From Asticcacaulis sp. AC466 (lineage in GTDB: Bacteria > Pseudomonadota > Alphaproteobacteria > Caulobacterales > Caulobacteraceae), in assembly GCF_000495815.1 (NCBI RefSeq), contig NZ_AWGE01000019.1:1-64000 (forward strand): a stretch of 64,000 nt of DNA. The letters are read 5' to 3'. Below are positions 1 to 7,501 of this stretch, one piece after another (within the stretch, counting starts at the first letter, position 1; the number at the start of each line of letters is the position of its first letter). Both the position numbers and the translations under genes were made by a program. The notes under the pieces were generated by a model. It did no database searches, had not been told where the DNA came from, and was given only the letters and a program-made list of their open reading frames with translations.

Positions 1-26
1 TACTAAAGTAAAAGCAAATGCTTGCA

Positions 27-60
27 AAAAACGGCTTTCCTCACGGAAGGCCGTTTTTGC
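27..60 (+). terminator. Intrinsic terminator at the left edge
   Basis: A GC-rich hairpin (ACGGC...GCCGT with further pairing around a short TCAC loop) is followed by a T run and preceded by an A run, so it can work in both directions. Its gene lies outside the window. A tRNA just upstream would fit the attachment-site argument made for 3105-3166. Confidence 0.7.
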
Positions 61-61
61 G

Positions 62-80
62 TGGCACACTGCTGGCACAC
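62..80 (+). repeat. Paired TGGCACAC motif, left copy
   Basis: TGGCACAC occurs twice with an 11-base period (62-69 and 73-80). The same doublet with a 12-base period and the same orientation occurs at 3019-3038, just before the tRNA fragment. Such doublets are often seen beside tRNA-integrated elements that use tyrosine recombinases, so the two copies may mark the ends of a decayed element filling 62-3038. Confidence 0.5.
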
Positions 81-284
81 TTTTGACGGCCGGTGCGCAC
101 CTGTGTTATCGTTTCCACCCTGGGTCGAACAAGGTGGGGATGCAATGCCTACGCATGAAGTTCTTGGTGGAAAAGTCCAACTCTACAGGAAGCCAAAAAG
201 TCGCTTTTGGTGGGTGGCGTCGACCAGACTCAGAAATGCAGTTTGAAGGTAATGCCTACTCGACATTGAAGCGCCGCTCAATTT

Positions 285-665
285 AGCGCTGAGACCTTTT
301 GTTGAGAAAGGCTTGGCTTGCCAAGCTGATCGACTGGAAGAAGCAGGAGGCGCAATTTGGGCGCCTGTATTTAGACAGATCGAGTCGGCCAGGGTTGCGG
401 ACACGGTTGACGGTGGGATTGCATCTGCTTCAAGATGCCAAGGGCTTATCCGATGGAGCTATGTGCGCGGCATGACTTGAAAGTCTTCACTTTCAGTACT
501 TTTGCGGCCCGACCTACTTTCAGCATAAGCTACCTCTGGATCGATCCTCCGTGACCCGCTGGCGAAAACGGGTTGGCACGGAAGGCCATTAGAAGATTCT
601 GGCAGAAACCTTGGCGGCCGCACAGCGAGCCAAGGCTGTGGAGCCCAACACGTTTGAACGGGGGT
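285..665 (+). pseudogene. Decayed IS5-family transposase, N-terminal part
   Basis: Conceptual translation with frameshifts gives the IS5-family N-terminal (DUF772-like) pattern. AWLAKLIDW and RPGLRTRLTVGLHLLQ lie at about 308-420, LSDGAM near 450, then in another frame FQYFCGPTYFQHKLPLDRSS and VTRWRKRVG at about 503-575, and LAETLAAAQRAKAVEPNTFE to about 660. There are at least one frameshift near 307, a stop after about 477 and a stop near 590. The DDE catalytic half is missing. No intact transposase or inverted repeats remain, so it cannot be active. Confidence 0.75.
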
Positions 666-767
666 TATCGTGCGATGTCCTTTCCGCACTGTCATTTGTT
701 GAAAATCCTGCTGACAACCAACTGAAAGTATAGTTAATATCCAATCAAGCGGGCGGGGGCGCATAAT

Positions 768-1868
768 ATGAAACGACACCTATTTCTTTGGATGCTTGTA
801 TTCCTTGCATTTTTGCTTCCAGCAATTTACCTAACAAGCAAAATTTCATACATTCGTGCGGATCATCCTGTCGAAGATCACAAAAATAGTCTTGGCGCTG
901 ACTCAGTTGCACTCGAAGACGTCGATCCCATCGGAGTGTCAATTCTCGACGCCGATGTAGACGAAAATGTTTTTGTCCATGGCCTCTTGCAAGACTTCAA
1001 GGAGACATATCCCGATATATCGACTTCTGAAAACAATCCACTCTTTCAGCCAATTGTCAGTAATATAGTGGCTTCTCTATTAGAAATATCCAAATCACAA
1101 GAGGTTGGATACCATTACGGAGGCTCGCCGGGCAGTATATTCGATCCCAAGCACAGTATTCCAAATGAAGAAGCATTAAACGATAAGTTCGACGCAAAAT
1201 TGAACATCGTTGATCAAAAAGGCAAGGACACATTTCTGATCGTTTTTCTCGGGTATCGTTCAACGAAAAAGATATTCGTTTTTCCATCCGCTAAAGGATG
1301 TGTCCAGGTGGGATATAGCCCGATGAGATCTGATGATAAGTATGTAAATAGGCAAAGGTTCACGCTCGACTTCCCGGAAAATCTCGATAATTTTGAGGGG
1401 ATACCAACCAGAGATATAACAGTGAACAATGTTTCTATGAACTATATAGAAATGGAAAGGAGTTATGAAAATTACATGCTAATCTGCGCGTTCAAGGGTA
1501 AACCAGCTAAGGATAATTTTTCCGAATACTCTAAAACAATAACATTTTTGGACGAAAAGTTGCTCGAAGGGAAATTCAAAGGTTTTAGTCCAGTCTATAA
1601 TATACACGTGACTCCGTCTCTCAGTTCCGCCAAAGATTTGACCTATAATCACAATACAACCAGCGTGAGCATTGGTGGGGCGAAGCTCTTTGACGCAGAT
1701 TCAATTGCACAACCAGGAGAGTCTGTCTCATTTTCTTGGACCGACGATTGGTTGAAGCAGCTTAGGGATATTTATTTGATCATTATCGGTGGCTTGGTGT
1801 CATTGGCCCTCACTGCCTTGGCGGAGGGCTTCAGACCGTTAATAGTGAAATGGACTCAGGTGGCGTAG
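768..1868 (+). CDS. Hypothetical protein with two membrane anchors
   Basis: This 366-residue protein has no recognised domain. It starts with a hydrophobic segment (about residues 5-24, FLWMLVFLAFLLPAIYL) and ends with a second one (about 335-352, IYLIIIGGLVSLALTAL). The roughly 300 residues between are polar and probably face one side of the membrane, likely the periplasm. The ATG at 768 follows a G-rich GGCGGGGGCG stretch that can serve as ribosome binding site. Its base composition is more AT-rich than the prophage and host genes nearby, and it sits between transposon relics, which suggests horizontal acquisition. An intact frame of this length among pseudogenes argues that it is real. Confidence 0.7.
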   Translation: MKRHLFLWMLVFLAFLLPAIYLTSKISYIRADHPVEDHKNSLGADSVALEDVDPIGVSILDADVDENVFVHGLLQDFKETYPDISTSENNPLFQPIVSNIVASLLEISKSQEVGYHYGGSPGSIFDPKHSIPNEEALNDKFDAKLNIVDQKGKDTFLIVFLGYRSTKKIFVFPSAKGCVQVGYSPMRSDDKYVNRQRFTLDFPENLDNFEGIPTRDITVNNVSMNYIEMERSYENYMLICAFKGKPAKDNFSEYSKTITFLDEKLLEGKFKGFSPVYNIHVTPSLSSAKDLTYNHNTTSVSIGGAKLFDADSIAQPGESVSFSWTDDWLKQLRDIYLIIIGGLVSLALTALAEGFRPLIVKWTQVA

Positions 1869-1969
1869 CGCACAACTACGTTCCTGCTGTGTGCGCTTAT
1901 CTACAAATGCACATTTTGTTATACTGGCTGTACTGGACCTGTTGAGCTACAGCCTACCCGCGACAAAAC

Positions 1970-2097
1970 AGCTTCGCCACGGCCTTGCGGGAATATGGGC
2001 GTCTGGAACGCACCCTGTATACGCTCGATTGGCTGGTTTACGCCGCCAGATACGATCGATGCACCACAGGCCCTGCGGTTGACGCAAGGATCCCCGT
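1970..2097 (+). pseudogene. Possible Tn3-family transposase fragment
   Basis: In one frame this stretch reads [20 protein letters not shown], which resembles the conserved C-terminal region of Tn3-family transposases (normally ALRExGRIxRTxFxLxWL followed by the LNKGEARN block). The match breaks down after about 20 residues, the LNKGEA block is absent and a stop follows near 2105. Recognition is by motif only and covers a short length. Confidence 0.45.
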
Positions 2098-2112
2098 GCT
2101 GCGATAGCAGAG

Positions 2113-2592
2113 TTGGAGGGATCTGTTGATCACGTCATGAGGCCGACTTGGGTGACAGCAAATCTCATATGGGCAAACCTTTTAAGCAACGATCGCACGA
2201 ATGTCCAACAACTCAGAGGCTTGGTGAGTGATCTAGACAGTGTAGGTCTCTCTTTAATTGATGCTGGGCTGGAAATATTGGACGACAACATTGGGGCGTG
2301 TGCGATGCACCTGGCGAGGGCGCTGGACGATGGTCTCAGCGAGCAAGATTCAGAGTTTTTCGATGACCTTCTTCGGTTGTTGCGGCTTATTGAAAACCGA
2401 GGCCACGGCCTTTGGTTCATCGACTGGTTTATCAAAAACGGCGACAACGAGAGGTATGCACCGCTGTATGGTGCATTTGTCGCCTTTGTACGAGGGGACC
2501 GTTTCTTGAGAGATTTGAATCCTGAAACGCGCGGCCCCGCAACACACCTTTACGATCTGCTTTCAGCACACAGGCAGACTGGCCTCGGCTGA
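2113..2592 (+). CDS. Hypothetical protein, about 150-159 aa
   Basis: This soluble, acidic, mainly helical protein has no signal peptide or membrane segment and no family I recognise. The frame opens with TTG at 2113; an ATG at 2137 is an alternative. A GGAGG sequence lies at about 2115-2119, inside the longer version, so the shorter 151-residue form may be the true one. It stands alone between a Tn3 fragment upstream and an AraC fragment downstream. The regular amphipathic composition (many Leu and Asp, few stretches of low complexity) is why I keep it as a gene. Confidence 0.45.
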   Translation: MEGSVDHVMRPTWVTANLIWANLLSNDRTNVQQLRGLVSDLDSVGLSLIDAGLEILDDNIGACAMHLARALDDGLSEQDSEFFDDLLRLLRLIENRGHGLWFIDWFIKNGDNERYAPLYGAFVAFVRGDRFLRDLNPETRGPATHLYDLLSAHRQTGLG

Positions 2593-2729
2593 ACACACTG
2601 GTACGCAAGTCGGCCAGAGGTAACCAAACGCATGTTTTTGTAGCAAAAGCGGACAAACGGAGAACTTCCGCGACTTACAGCAGCCACACGGCCTATGATT
2701 AATTTGGCGCTCAAATTGTCTTCGTTAAC

Positions 2730-2903
2730 TCCCGCCGAGAGAAATCTACGGCGCCGACTCTTCGGGTTCTCACCAATCAAATCCCTAAAGGCTCGGTTGA
2801 AGGCGCTGAAAGATCTGAACCCTACATCATGCGCTCTCTCGGCAATCGTCACCGCCTCAGTATGCCGCCTGACTTCGAGCGACCAATTCTGTCGGAATGG
2901 TTA
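2730..2903 (-). pseudogene. AraC-family regulator, C-terminal DNA-binding remnant
   Basis: On the minus strand the translation contains VTIAERAHDVGFRSFSAFNR followed by AFRDLIGENPKSRRRRF. This is the second helix-turn-helix and C-terminal signature of AraC/XylS regulators (IAxxVGFxSxSxFxRAFxxxxGxxPxxYRR). Reading the same frame upstream reaches a stop at 2901-2903. The ligand-binding domain and first helix-turn-helix are absent or beyond recognition, so this is a fragment and not a functional regulator. Confidence 0.7.
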
Positions 2904-3018
2904 CGGGTGCGGAACCCAAATTTCAGATGTTTTCCGCACACGTCCTTTAAGCATTTCGGCGGACTGTTCTTGCAGTGTCGGCCTAACACACGAAAAGTTG
3001 ACAACATTAGTCTAAAGA

Positions 3019-3038
3019 TGGCACACTTTTTGGCACAC
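3019..3038 (+). repeat. Paired TGGCACAC motif, right copy
   Basis: TGGCACAC at 3019-3026 and 3031-3038 repeats the doublet at 62-80 in the same orientation. It lies about 65 bases before the tRNA 3' fragment at 3105, as expected for the inner edge of an element integrated at that tRNA. Confidence 0.5.
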
Positions 3039-3104
3039 CCGGAAATTTGTTATGCAGCGGAAGTAGAAATATATCAATTATATCAAATAGACGGAGTTAT
3101 CACT

Positions 3105-3166
3105 CCCGGTAGCTCGTCAGGATCATAACCTGAAGGTCGTCAGTTCAAATCTGGCCCCCGCAACCA
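3105..3166 (+). pseudogene. 3' fragment of an initiator-type tRNA-Met (CAT)
   Basis: These 62 bases match the 3' four-fifths of an alphaproteobacterial initiator tRNA: the CCCGGTAGCTCGTCAGG D-loop region, an anticodon stem CAGG/CCTG with CAT in the loop, a T-arm GTCAG-TTCAAAT-CTGGC, the acceptor strand CCCCGCA and the ACCA end. The first 15 bases (acceptor 5' strand and D-stem 5' strand) are missing; the sequence there cannot pair, so no functional tRNA is made. It most likely arose by recombination at the tRNA gene. The last 14 bases are repeated at 47584-47597. Confidence 0.8.
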
Positions 3167-4757
3167 GTTTACCCCCCGACTTTTGCGGGGAACCGGAAAC
3201 GCCATTGTCTTCAAGCAATAGACGCAGGTTTCCTTGCACTTCGATGCGCACACCGCCCCATTTATCAGGGTTCGGGTACACCGTAATCGAGTGAATCAAT
3301 TCACGCATAACCGCTCCGATTTCCGGGGCGGTTTTTTTTATGTCTCCACTCAGTTCGCGCTTCAGATTGTCAAGCTGGTCGCGATACCGCTTGATGACCA
3401 TCGGGTGCAGCGCCACGATGTCGACCGGGGGCGCTTCCGCCGCCAGTTCGGCCTTGGCGGCCTTCAGCTCTTCTTCGCGGGCGTTCATCTCCGCGCCCAT
3501 ACGGTCCTGGTTGCCTATCCCCTTGATAAGCATCTGCAGCATGCGGTCGATCTCGGCGTCCAAATCCGCGATGCGTCTTTCCAGTGTCGCGCGCCGCCGG
3601 GTTGTCTGGCGGGCAAACTCCTGGCGGGCTTCGTTATAGGCGCGCACGTACTCCTCGAGCAGCTCCGGCTGCGCCAGCTCGTCCCGCAGCGCCTCGACAA
3701 CCAGGTCCTCGACCGTTTCGACATAATAGGTCTTCGGTTCGGGGCAGGGCACCCCGGCTTGATGCCGTGTGCACACAAGGCGGTTCTTGCCTGATTTGTC
3801 CTTGCCGCGCAGGGACATTCCACCGCCGCAGCCGCCACAGACCAGAAGGCCGGATAGCATTCGCGTCGGCCGGGCCTGTAGGGATTTCGCGCGGGGCTTC
3901 GATGAAGCCGCCTGCAACTTAGCCTGGACCGCATCAAAGGTTGCCTGGGCGATGATGCGAAGCTCCGGCGCATCGTTGACGACCCAGTCCTTTTCCTCAT
4001 TCATTTGCGGCTGGCGAAGGCCTGTGTCCGGGTCCTTTACCCAGCGTTGGCGATTCCAGACCAGGCGGCCGACATAGAGGGGATTGCGCAGGATACCTGT
4101 GCCGCGCTTTTCCCAGCCATAGATGGTGGTGTTCTGCCACACCCCGCCGCGCGGGCCCGGTACGGCTTCGGCATTCAAGCGCTCGGCAATCTCCGCCGGC
4201 GAGCGGCCCTCCAGGAACTCGGCATAGATCCGGCGTACAATTCCGGCCTCTGTCGGCTCGATCTCGGCTCGGCCGCGCACGTCGCCCGCGAGGCTATAGC
4301 CGTAGGACTTACCGCTAGCGATCATGCCGGCGTCGATCTTGCCCTTCATCCCGCGACGAGTCTTATGGACATTGTCTTCCCGGAACAACTGGCCGACCAG
4401 GCCGCGAAGCCCAACCGTCAACGTATTGGCTATGCCTTCATGAATCGCGCGGATCTCGATGCCGGCGTGCGTGAGCCGCTTATGAATGTGCGCCAGGTCT
4501 TCCATGTCGCGCGACAGGCGATCGAGCGCCTCGACAATCACCACATCAAACTTGTGCGCGCGCGCATCGAAGAGCAACTCCTCGAGGCCGTCACGACCGA
4601 GGATAGATCCGCCAGACTTAGCGGCGTCTGCATAGGTGCGAATGACGTCCAAGCCTTCACGCACGGCATAGGAACGGCTAACAGCCTCCTGGTGCTCGAT
4701 CGATTTCTCATTCTGAAGGTCAGTTGAGAAGCGCGAATAGATGACGGCGCGAAGCAT
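3123..4757 (-). CDS. Large serine recombinase (phage integrase)
   Basis: This 544-residue protein catalyses site-specific integration. The N-terminal resolvase domain (about 1-150) has the catalytic serine in YSRFSTD (Ser11) and the LDRLSRD segment near residue 80. A 'recombinase' DNA-binding domain follows (about 155-290), then a zinc ribbon with LVCGGCGGG near residue 310 and a coiled-coil region (about 370-440). Length is typical for large serine integrases. The last nine codons (RFELTTFRL) and the stop are encoded by the antisense of the tRNA fragment, so the attachment core lies within the gene. It is the distal gene of the leftward operon; its start overlaps the stop of the small gene upstream (TAATG). 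Confidence 0.93.
   Translation of the reverse strand: MLRAVIYSRFSTDLQNEKSIEHQEAVSRSYAVREGLDVIRTYADAAKSGGSILGRDGLEELLFDARAHKFDVVIVEALDRLSRDMEDLAHIHKRLTHAGIEIRAIHEGIANTLTVGLRGLVGQLFREDNVHKTRRGMKGKIDAGMIASGKSYGYSLAGDVRGRAEIEPTEAGIVRRIYAEFLEGRSPAEIAERLNAEAVPGPRGGVWQNTTIYGWEKRGTGILRNPLYVGRLVWNRQRWVKDPDTGLRQPQMNEEKDWVVNDAPELRIIAQATFDAVQAKLQAASSKPRAKSLQARPTRMLSGLLVCGGCGGGMSLRGKDKSGKNRLVCTRHQAGVPCPEPKTYYVETVEDLVVEALRDELAQPELLEEYVRAYNEARQEFARQTTRRRATLERRIADLDAEIDRMLQMLIKGIGNQDRMGAEMNAREEELKAAKAELAAEAPPVDIVALHPMVIKRYRDQLDNLKRELSGDIKKTAPEIGAVMRELIHSITVYPNPDKWGGVRIEVQGNLRLLLEDNGVSGSPQKSGGKLVAGARFELTTFRL
3153..3166. other. Prophage attachment site attL core
   Basis: GGCCCCCGCAACCA is shared exactly with 47584-47597 and corresponds to the tRNA acceptor end. 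It lies inside the last codons of the serine integrase gene on the opposite strand. These two copies bound the phage genes well: integrase just inside the left one, and the last phage-type gene (methylase) just inside the right one, followed by a tRNA-style terminator. Confidence 0.75.
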
Positions 4758-4909
4758 TATAGTCCAGTCTTATGACCGATGGCTGCCAGATGATCCTCTA
4801 GCGCGGCCTTGCGCGCAAGAGCGCGTATTAACTTTTTCGTCGACGTGCTGATTTCCGCCCGCCGCGCGGCGCGTTCTTCAGGTGACATTTGATCGGGCGG
4901 GAGGGGCAT
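4757..4909 (-). CDS. Small basic protein upstream of the integrase
   Basis: A 50-residue protein rich in Arg, Lys and Ala, beginning MPLPPDQMSPEERAARRAE and predicted helical. It has no recognisable family. Its stop codon shares a base with the integrase start (TAATG), so the two are probably translationally coupled; a recombination directionality factor or other small DNA-binding partner of the integrase is possible from position and charge alone. Confidence 0.55.
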   Translation of the reverse strand: MPLPPDQMSPEERAARRAEISTSTKKLIRALARKAALEDHLAAIGHKTGL

Positions 4910-4912
4910 GAC

Positions 4913-5254
4913 TTAGCCGATCACCTTCGAATTGAGGTGCGTATGCCGCATCAGGACCGCCTTCAGCGGCTTCCAGGACTTACGGCCATTGCGTTCCCGC
5001 ATGTCCTCTTCGCGGTAGCTTCGCGCCAGCTTGGTCAGCTTGGTCCAGGCCTTCAGCCGTTTGGCTTCACTGCGGTCATACCGAATCGCCATGTACAGGT
5101 CGTAGAACTCCGCACCACGGACGGCCCGGCGATTGTTGAACGCCCGACGGCACGCGTCCTGGCAAAATTCGATTGTCCGCGAGGAGGACCGCAGGGCCGC
5201 TCCGCACGTCAGGCAGGCGGCGACATAGCCGACCATCCCGGATGTACTGTCCAC
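4913..5254 (-). CDS. Phage zinc-finger-like hypothetical protein
   Basis: I choose the GTG at 5254 (113 residues) because AGGAAA lies about seven bases upstream; an ATG at 5236 is an alternative and the frame stays open further upstream. Residues near the N-terminus form a CLTCG...FCQDACRRAFNNRR pattern typical of small Cys4 zinc fingers found in phage genomes. The C-terminal half is very basic (Lys/Arg-rich), consistent with nucleic-acid binding. Function unknown. It sits in the leftward early operon between the integrase-proximal gene and a one-helix membrane peptide. Confidence 0.6.
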   Translation of the reverse strand: MDSTSGMVGYVAACLTCGAALRSSSRTIEFCQDACRRAFNNRRAVRGAEFYDLYMAIRYDRSEAKRLKAWTKLTKLARSYREEDMRERNGRKSWKPLKAVLMRHTHLNSKVIG

Positions 5255-5289
5255 GGTGTTTCCTGCGCTTCCGTTTAGACGGGACGGCT

Positions 5290-5394
5290 TCATATCAACC
5301 AGCCGATGAGCTTCGCCACACCAAACCAGATGAGGCCGCAGACGGCGACCACGCCGATTAGGGTATAGCTGAAGGGCCACTTGCGATCGTCCAT
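5290..5394 (-). CDS. Small single-pass membrane peptide
   Basis: A 34-residue peptide with a charged start (MDDRKWPF) and one long hydrophobic helix to the C-terminus (about residues 9-34, containing LIGVVAVCGLIWFG). Its ATG overlaps the stop of the upstream gene (ATGA), which supports expression. No family is recognisable. Small inner-membrane peptides of this type are common in early operons of phages. Confidence 0.55.
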   Translation of the reverse strand: MDDRKWPFSYTLIGVVAVCGLIWFGVAKLIGWLI

Positions 5395-5822
5395 CAGTCC
5401 GCCCGCCCCAAAGCCAGCGCGCAGACGTTGCAAAGGTCCTTCGCGACCCAATGGCAGCTACGACCTGTAGCGGGATCCAGGCAGGCCTTTGTCTCGGTGC
5501 AGCCGCATCGCCGGCAGGTGCGTTCCATCTCTGGCCACAGGCCTGCGGCTGTGAGCGCATCGCGGGCGTATTGCTTGTATTCGTGCGCCTGGGCCCCATA
5601 GATGCCATGACCGCGCGCGATCATTTGCAGCGCCTCGACCAGGACCGGCGTCGCCGCCAGTTCCATGGCCAGTTTGCGGGTAGCGTCTGCCGACCGCCAT
5701 GTCCTGGGCGGGATGTGACATACACGCTGACCGCCTTCGGTTTCGAGGATATTGATCTGCGGACCGAGAGCGTCCGAGTCCTTCAGGTCTCCAAGCGCAT
5801 ACGGTTTTGATTTGAACATCAT
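5394..5822 (-). CDS. Phage hypothetical protein with Cys-rich C-terminus
   Basis: A 142-residue protein. The first 100 residues have no recognised fold but contain a helical segment LVEALQMIARGHG, a pattern seen in many phage early proteins. The C-terminus has a cysteine-rich zinc-binding motif: CRRCGCTETKAC (about residues 102-113), then C-x6 and CNVCALALG. The start overlaps the stop of the gene upstream, and the stop overlaps the start of the membrane peptide downstream, so it belongs to the leftward operon. Confidence 0.65.
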   Translation of the reverse strand: MMFKSKPYALGDLKDSDALGPQINILETEGGQRVCHIPPRTWRSADATRKLAMELAATPVLVEALQMIARGHGIYGAQAHEYKQYARDALTAAGLWPEMERTCRRCGCTETKACLDPATGRSCHWVAKDLCNVCALALGRAD

Positions 5823-5962
5823 GGCCTTGGCCTTTCAGATCGTAGATTTGCTTCGTGTTGATGATTGGCGCGCCACCACTCGATCGTGTGGCCTGGACAG
5901 TCAGGGCTGTGTCGACGGCAGATCGGGCATGGCGCGATGTGTTTGAACGACTGGAGGATCAA
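5819..5962 (-). CDS. Very small zinc-finger-like protein
   Basis: A 47-residue frame starting with TTG that overlaps the ssb stop codon and ending in a TGA that overlaps the next ATG. The sequence contains [19 protein letters not shown], a plausible CxxC...CxxH metal site. The exact packing between two genes, with overlaps at both ends, and the compact Cys/His motif support it despite the weak start codon. Its role is unknown. Confidence 0.5.
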   Translation of the reverse strand: MILQSFKHIAPCPICRRHSPDCPGHTIEWWRANHQHEANLRSERPRP

Positions 5963-6444
5963 AACGGAATCTCATCGTCCAGGTCGAACTGGGAAGCGGG
6001 CCCGTCGGCACTGCGGCCGCGCGCATCGACGCCGCGCGAGGAGGTGCGGCCGTACTCATCGGCGCTGTCTGCCGGCGACGGCCCGCCGTTGCCGGCCTTG
6101 CCGAGGAGCGTCAAAGTGCCGTTAAACCGCTGAAGTACGACTTCCGTCGAATACTTCTCGACGCCCTGCTGGTCGGTCCACTTGCGTGTTTGCAGGCTGC
6201 CTTCGAGGTAGACCTGACTTCCCTTGCGCAGGTACTGCTCCGCAACGTGAGCCAGGTTGTCGTTGAAGATGACGACCCGATGCCACTCGGTCTTTTCCTT
6301 GCGCTCGCCTGTGGTCTTGTCCCTCCACGACTCGGACGTGGCGACGGTCATGTTGGCGATCATGTCGCCAAAGGCGGTTCGCCGGACCTCCGGATCCTTG
6401 CCCAGGTGGCCAACGAGAATAACCTTATTGACGGAGCCGGCCAT
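5959..6444 (-). CDS. ssb: Single-stranded DNA-binding protein
   Basis: This 161-residue protein binds single-stranded DNA during replication and recombination. It has a complete OB-fold (about 1-110), with the family signatures [18 protein letters not shown], the TEWHRVVIF core and [10 protein letters not shown], a Gly/Ser/Arg-rich linker and the acidic C-terminal tip DDEIPF that docks partner proteins. Length and layout match bacterial SSB. It is phage-encoded and lies in the leftward early operon, so it probably serves phage replication together with the primase and helicase encoded on the right. Confidence 0.97.
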   Translation of the reverse strand: MAGSVNKVILVGHLGKDPEVRRTAFGDMIANMTVATSESWRDKTTGERKEKTEWHRVVIFNDNLAHVAEQYLRKGSQVYLEGSLQTRKWTDQQGVEKYSTEVVLQRFNGTLTLLGKAGNGGPSPADSADEYGRTSSRGVDARGRSADGPASQFDLDDEIPF

Positions 6445-7049
6445 TAGAGTGGTCCTACGGATAGGGCGGCTTTAATTCCGTCCGGCGTTTTTTCCTTAAG
6501 GGCAGCGCAAAGTTGAGCCTCGGAAGCCAGTGATATGCGCGCCGCCAAGCGGTCATTTACAGAACTCAGTCCTGTCCCGGTGGTAAGCGCGTGGGCGTAG
6601 ACCTGCGACTGGAGTTCGTTGAACGAACCCGCCATTAGGACTTCTCCCTGCCGGTCGCGTTGGACGTTCCAAATCATCATCGCGAAATTGGCGACATCCA
6701 CCGGGTCGCCTTTATGGACGTGCCGGTCCAGCGCGCCCCAAAGATAGTCTAAGGAGGCTTTCTTCCAGCCGGTGCGGTCTTTTTCCCACCGCGCAATCCG
6801 CAATTTTTCTTTCATGGCAGCGGAAAAACGATCAACGGCAATGTCGTCAGAATGCTCGTCGAGCGGCGTGCCCTCCATCCAGGTCAATTTTTCCAGGTAA
6901 GTTGTTGTGTCGCTTTCGTCGAATTGAGCAAACCGCGAGGCGTCGGCATGCATCCCGGCGATGTACTTTTTGTCGGAGTCGGAGAGTTCGACCATGATGG
7001 GGCGGCCAGGCTCAGACTTGTGCCATACGCTTCCGATTTTTACGCGCAT
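6444..7049 (-). CDS. Phage hypothetical protein with a [13 protein letters not shown] motif
   Basis: A 201-residue soluble protein. The middle part (about 90-130) contains [20 protein letters not shown], a pattern recurrent in phage proteins and resembling the helical nucleotide-pyrophosphohydrolase-like DUF5664 family, where an acidic ExxD/DPVDVANF segment lies near the active site. I see no clear catalytic ExxE set, so enzymatic function is only a suggestion. It is flanked tightly by ssb and the next early gene (start and stop overlap), confirming operon membership. Confidence 0.65.
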   Translation of the reverse strand: MRVKIGSVWHKSEPGRPIMVELSDSDKKYIAGMHADASRFAQFDESDTTTYLEKLTWMEGTPLDEHSDDIAVDRFSAAMKEKLRIARWEKDRTGWKKASLDYLWGALDRHVHKGDPVDVANFAMMIWNVQRDRQGEVLMAGSFNELQSQVYAHALTTGTGLSSVNDRLAARISLASEAQLCAALKEKTPDGIKAALSVGPL

Positions 7050-7501
7050 TACGCTGCCTTTCTTTCTTTGGGTTTCCAGCCCGCGTCGATCAGCGACTGG
7101 TGGGCCTCGTGGATCTGCTCGAAGGACAGGCCTTCGCAGATGGTTGCCAGGGCAATAAACTCGCGGTCGTCGACCAGCGGGTGGGAGCCCAGAATATCGG
7201 TCCAGCCGCGATGCCAGTCCCGCACGATGACCATGGCCGGCGCGCGCTCCAAGCGCGTCAAAAGCCGCCGCATAATCGTCACGGCGTCCGCGTCATAGAT
7301 CCAGCGCCAGACCTCCTCATGATTGCTGGGCAAATCCCAACAGCCCGGCGCGCCGCAATGCAGATGGATCTGAACGGGCGGATAGCTCGGTCGGCTCAAG
7401 GCCTGGATGCGCAGCGCCTCGGCCTCGGCTTCACGCGCGGCCTGTTGGGCAGCGGCTTCGTCGCGAGACACAAAGGTTCTGGCACTAGTGTTTCGTGCCA
7501 C
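7049..7501 (-). CDS. Phage hypothetical protein
   Basis: About 150 residues from a GTG at 7501, chosen because it lies just inside the end of the upstream gene; the frame is open further upstream. The N-terminal 35 residues are an Ala/Glu-rich helix; the middle has HLHCGAPGCW, a possible Cys/His pair, and the rest is a mixed soluble sequence with many aromatic residues. No family recognised. The stop overlaps the next ATG. Confidence 0.55.
   Translation of the reverse strand: MARNTSARTFVSRDEAAAQQAAREAEAEALRIQALSRPSYPPVQIHLHCGAPGCWDLPSNHEEVWRWIYDADAVTIMRRLLTRLERAPAMVIVRDWHRGWTDILGSHPLVDDREFIALATICEGLSFEQIHEAHQSLIDAGWKPKERKAA

Noticed and set aside
3091-3166. Intact tRNA-Met at the left prophage end
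   Set aside because: The 5' acceptor and D-stem strands do not pair with the 3' part; only the 3' 62 bases match a tRNA.
4005-4727. Long plus-strand frame (240 codons) opposite the integrase
   Set aside because: It is the complementary shadow of a clear serine integrase, with no ribosome binding site or motif.
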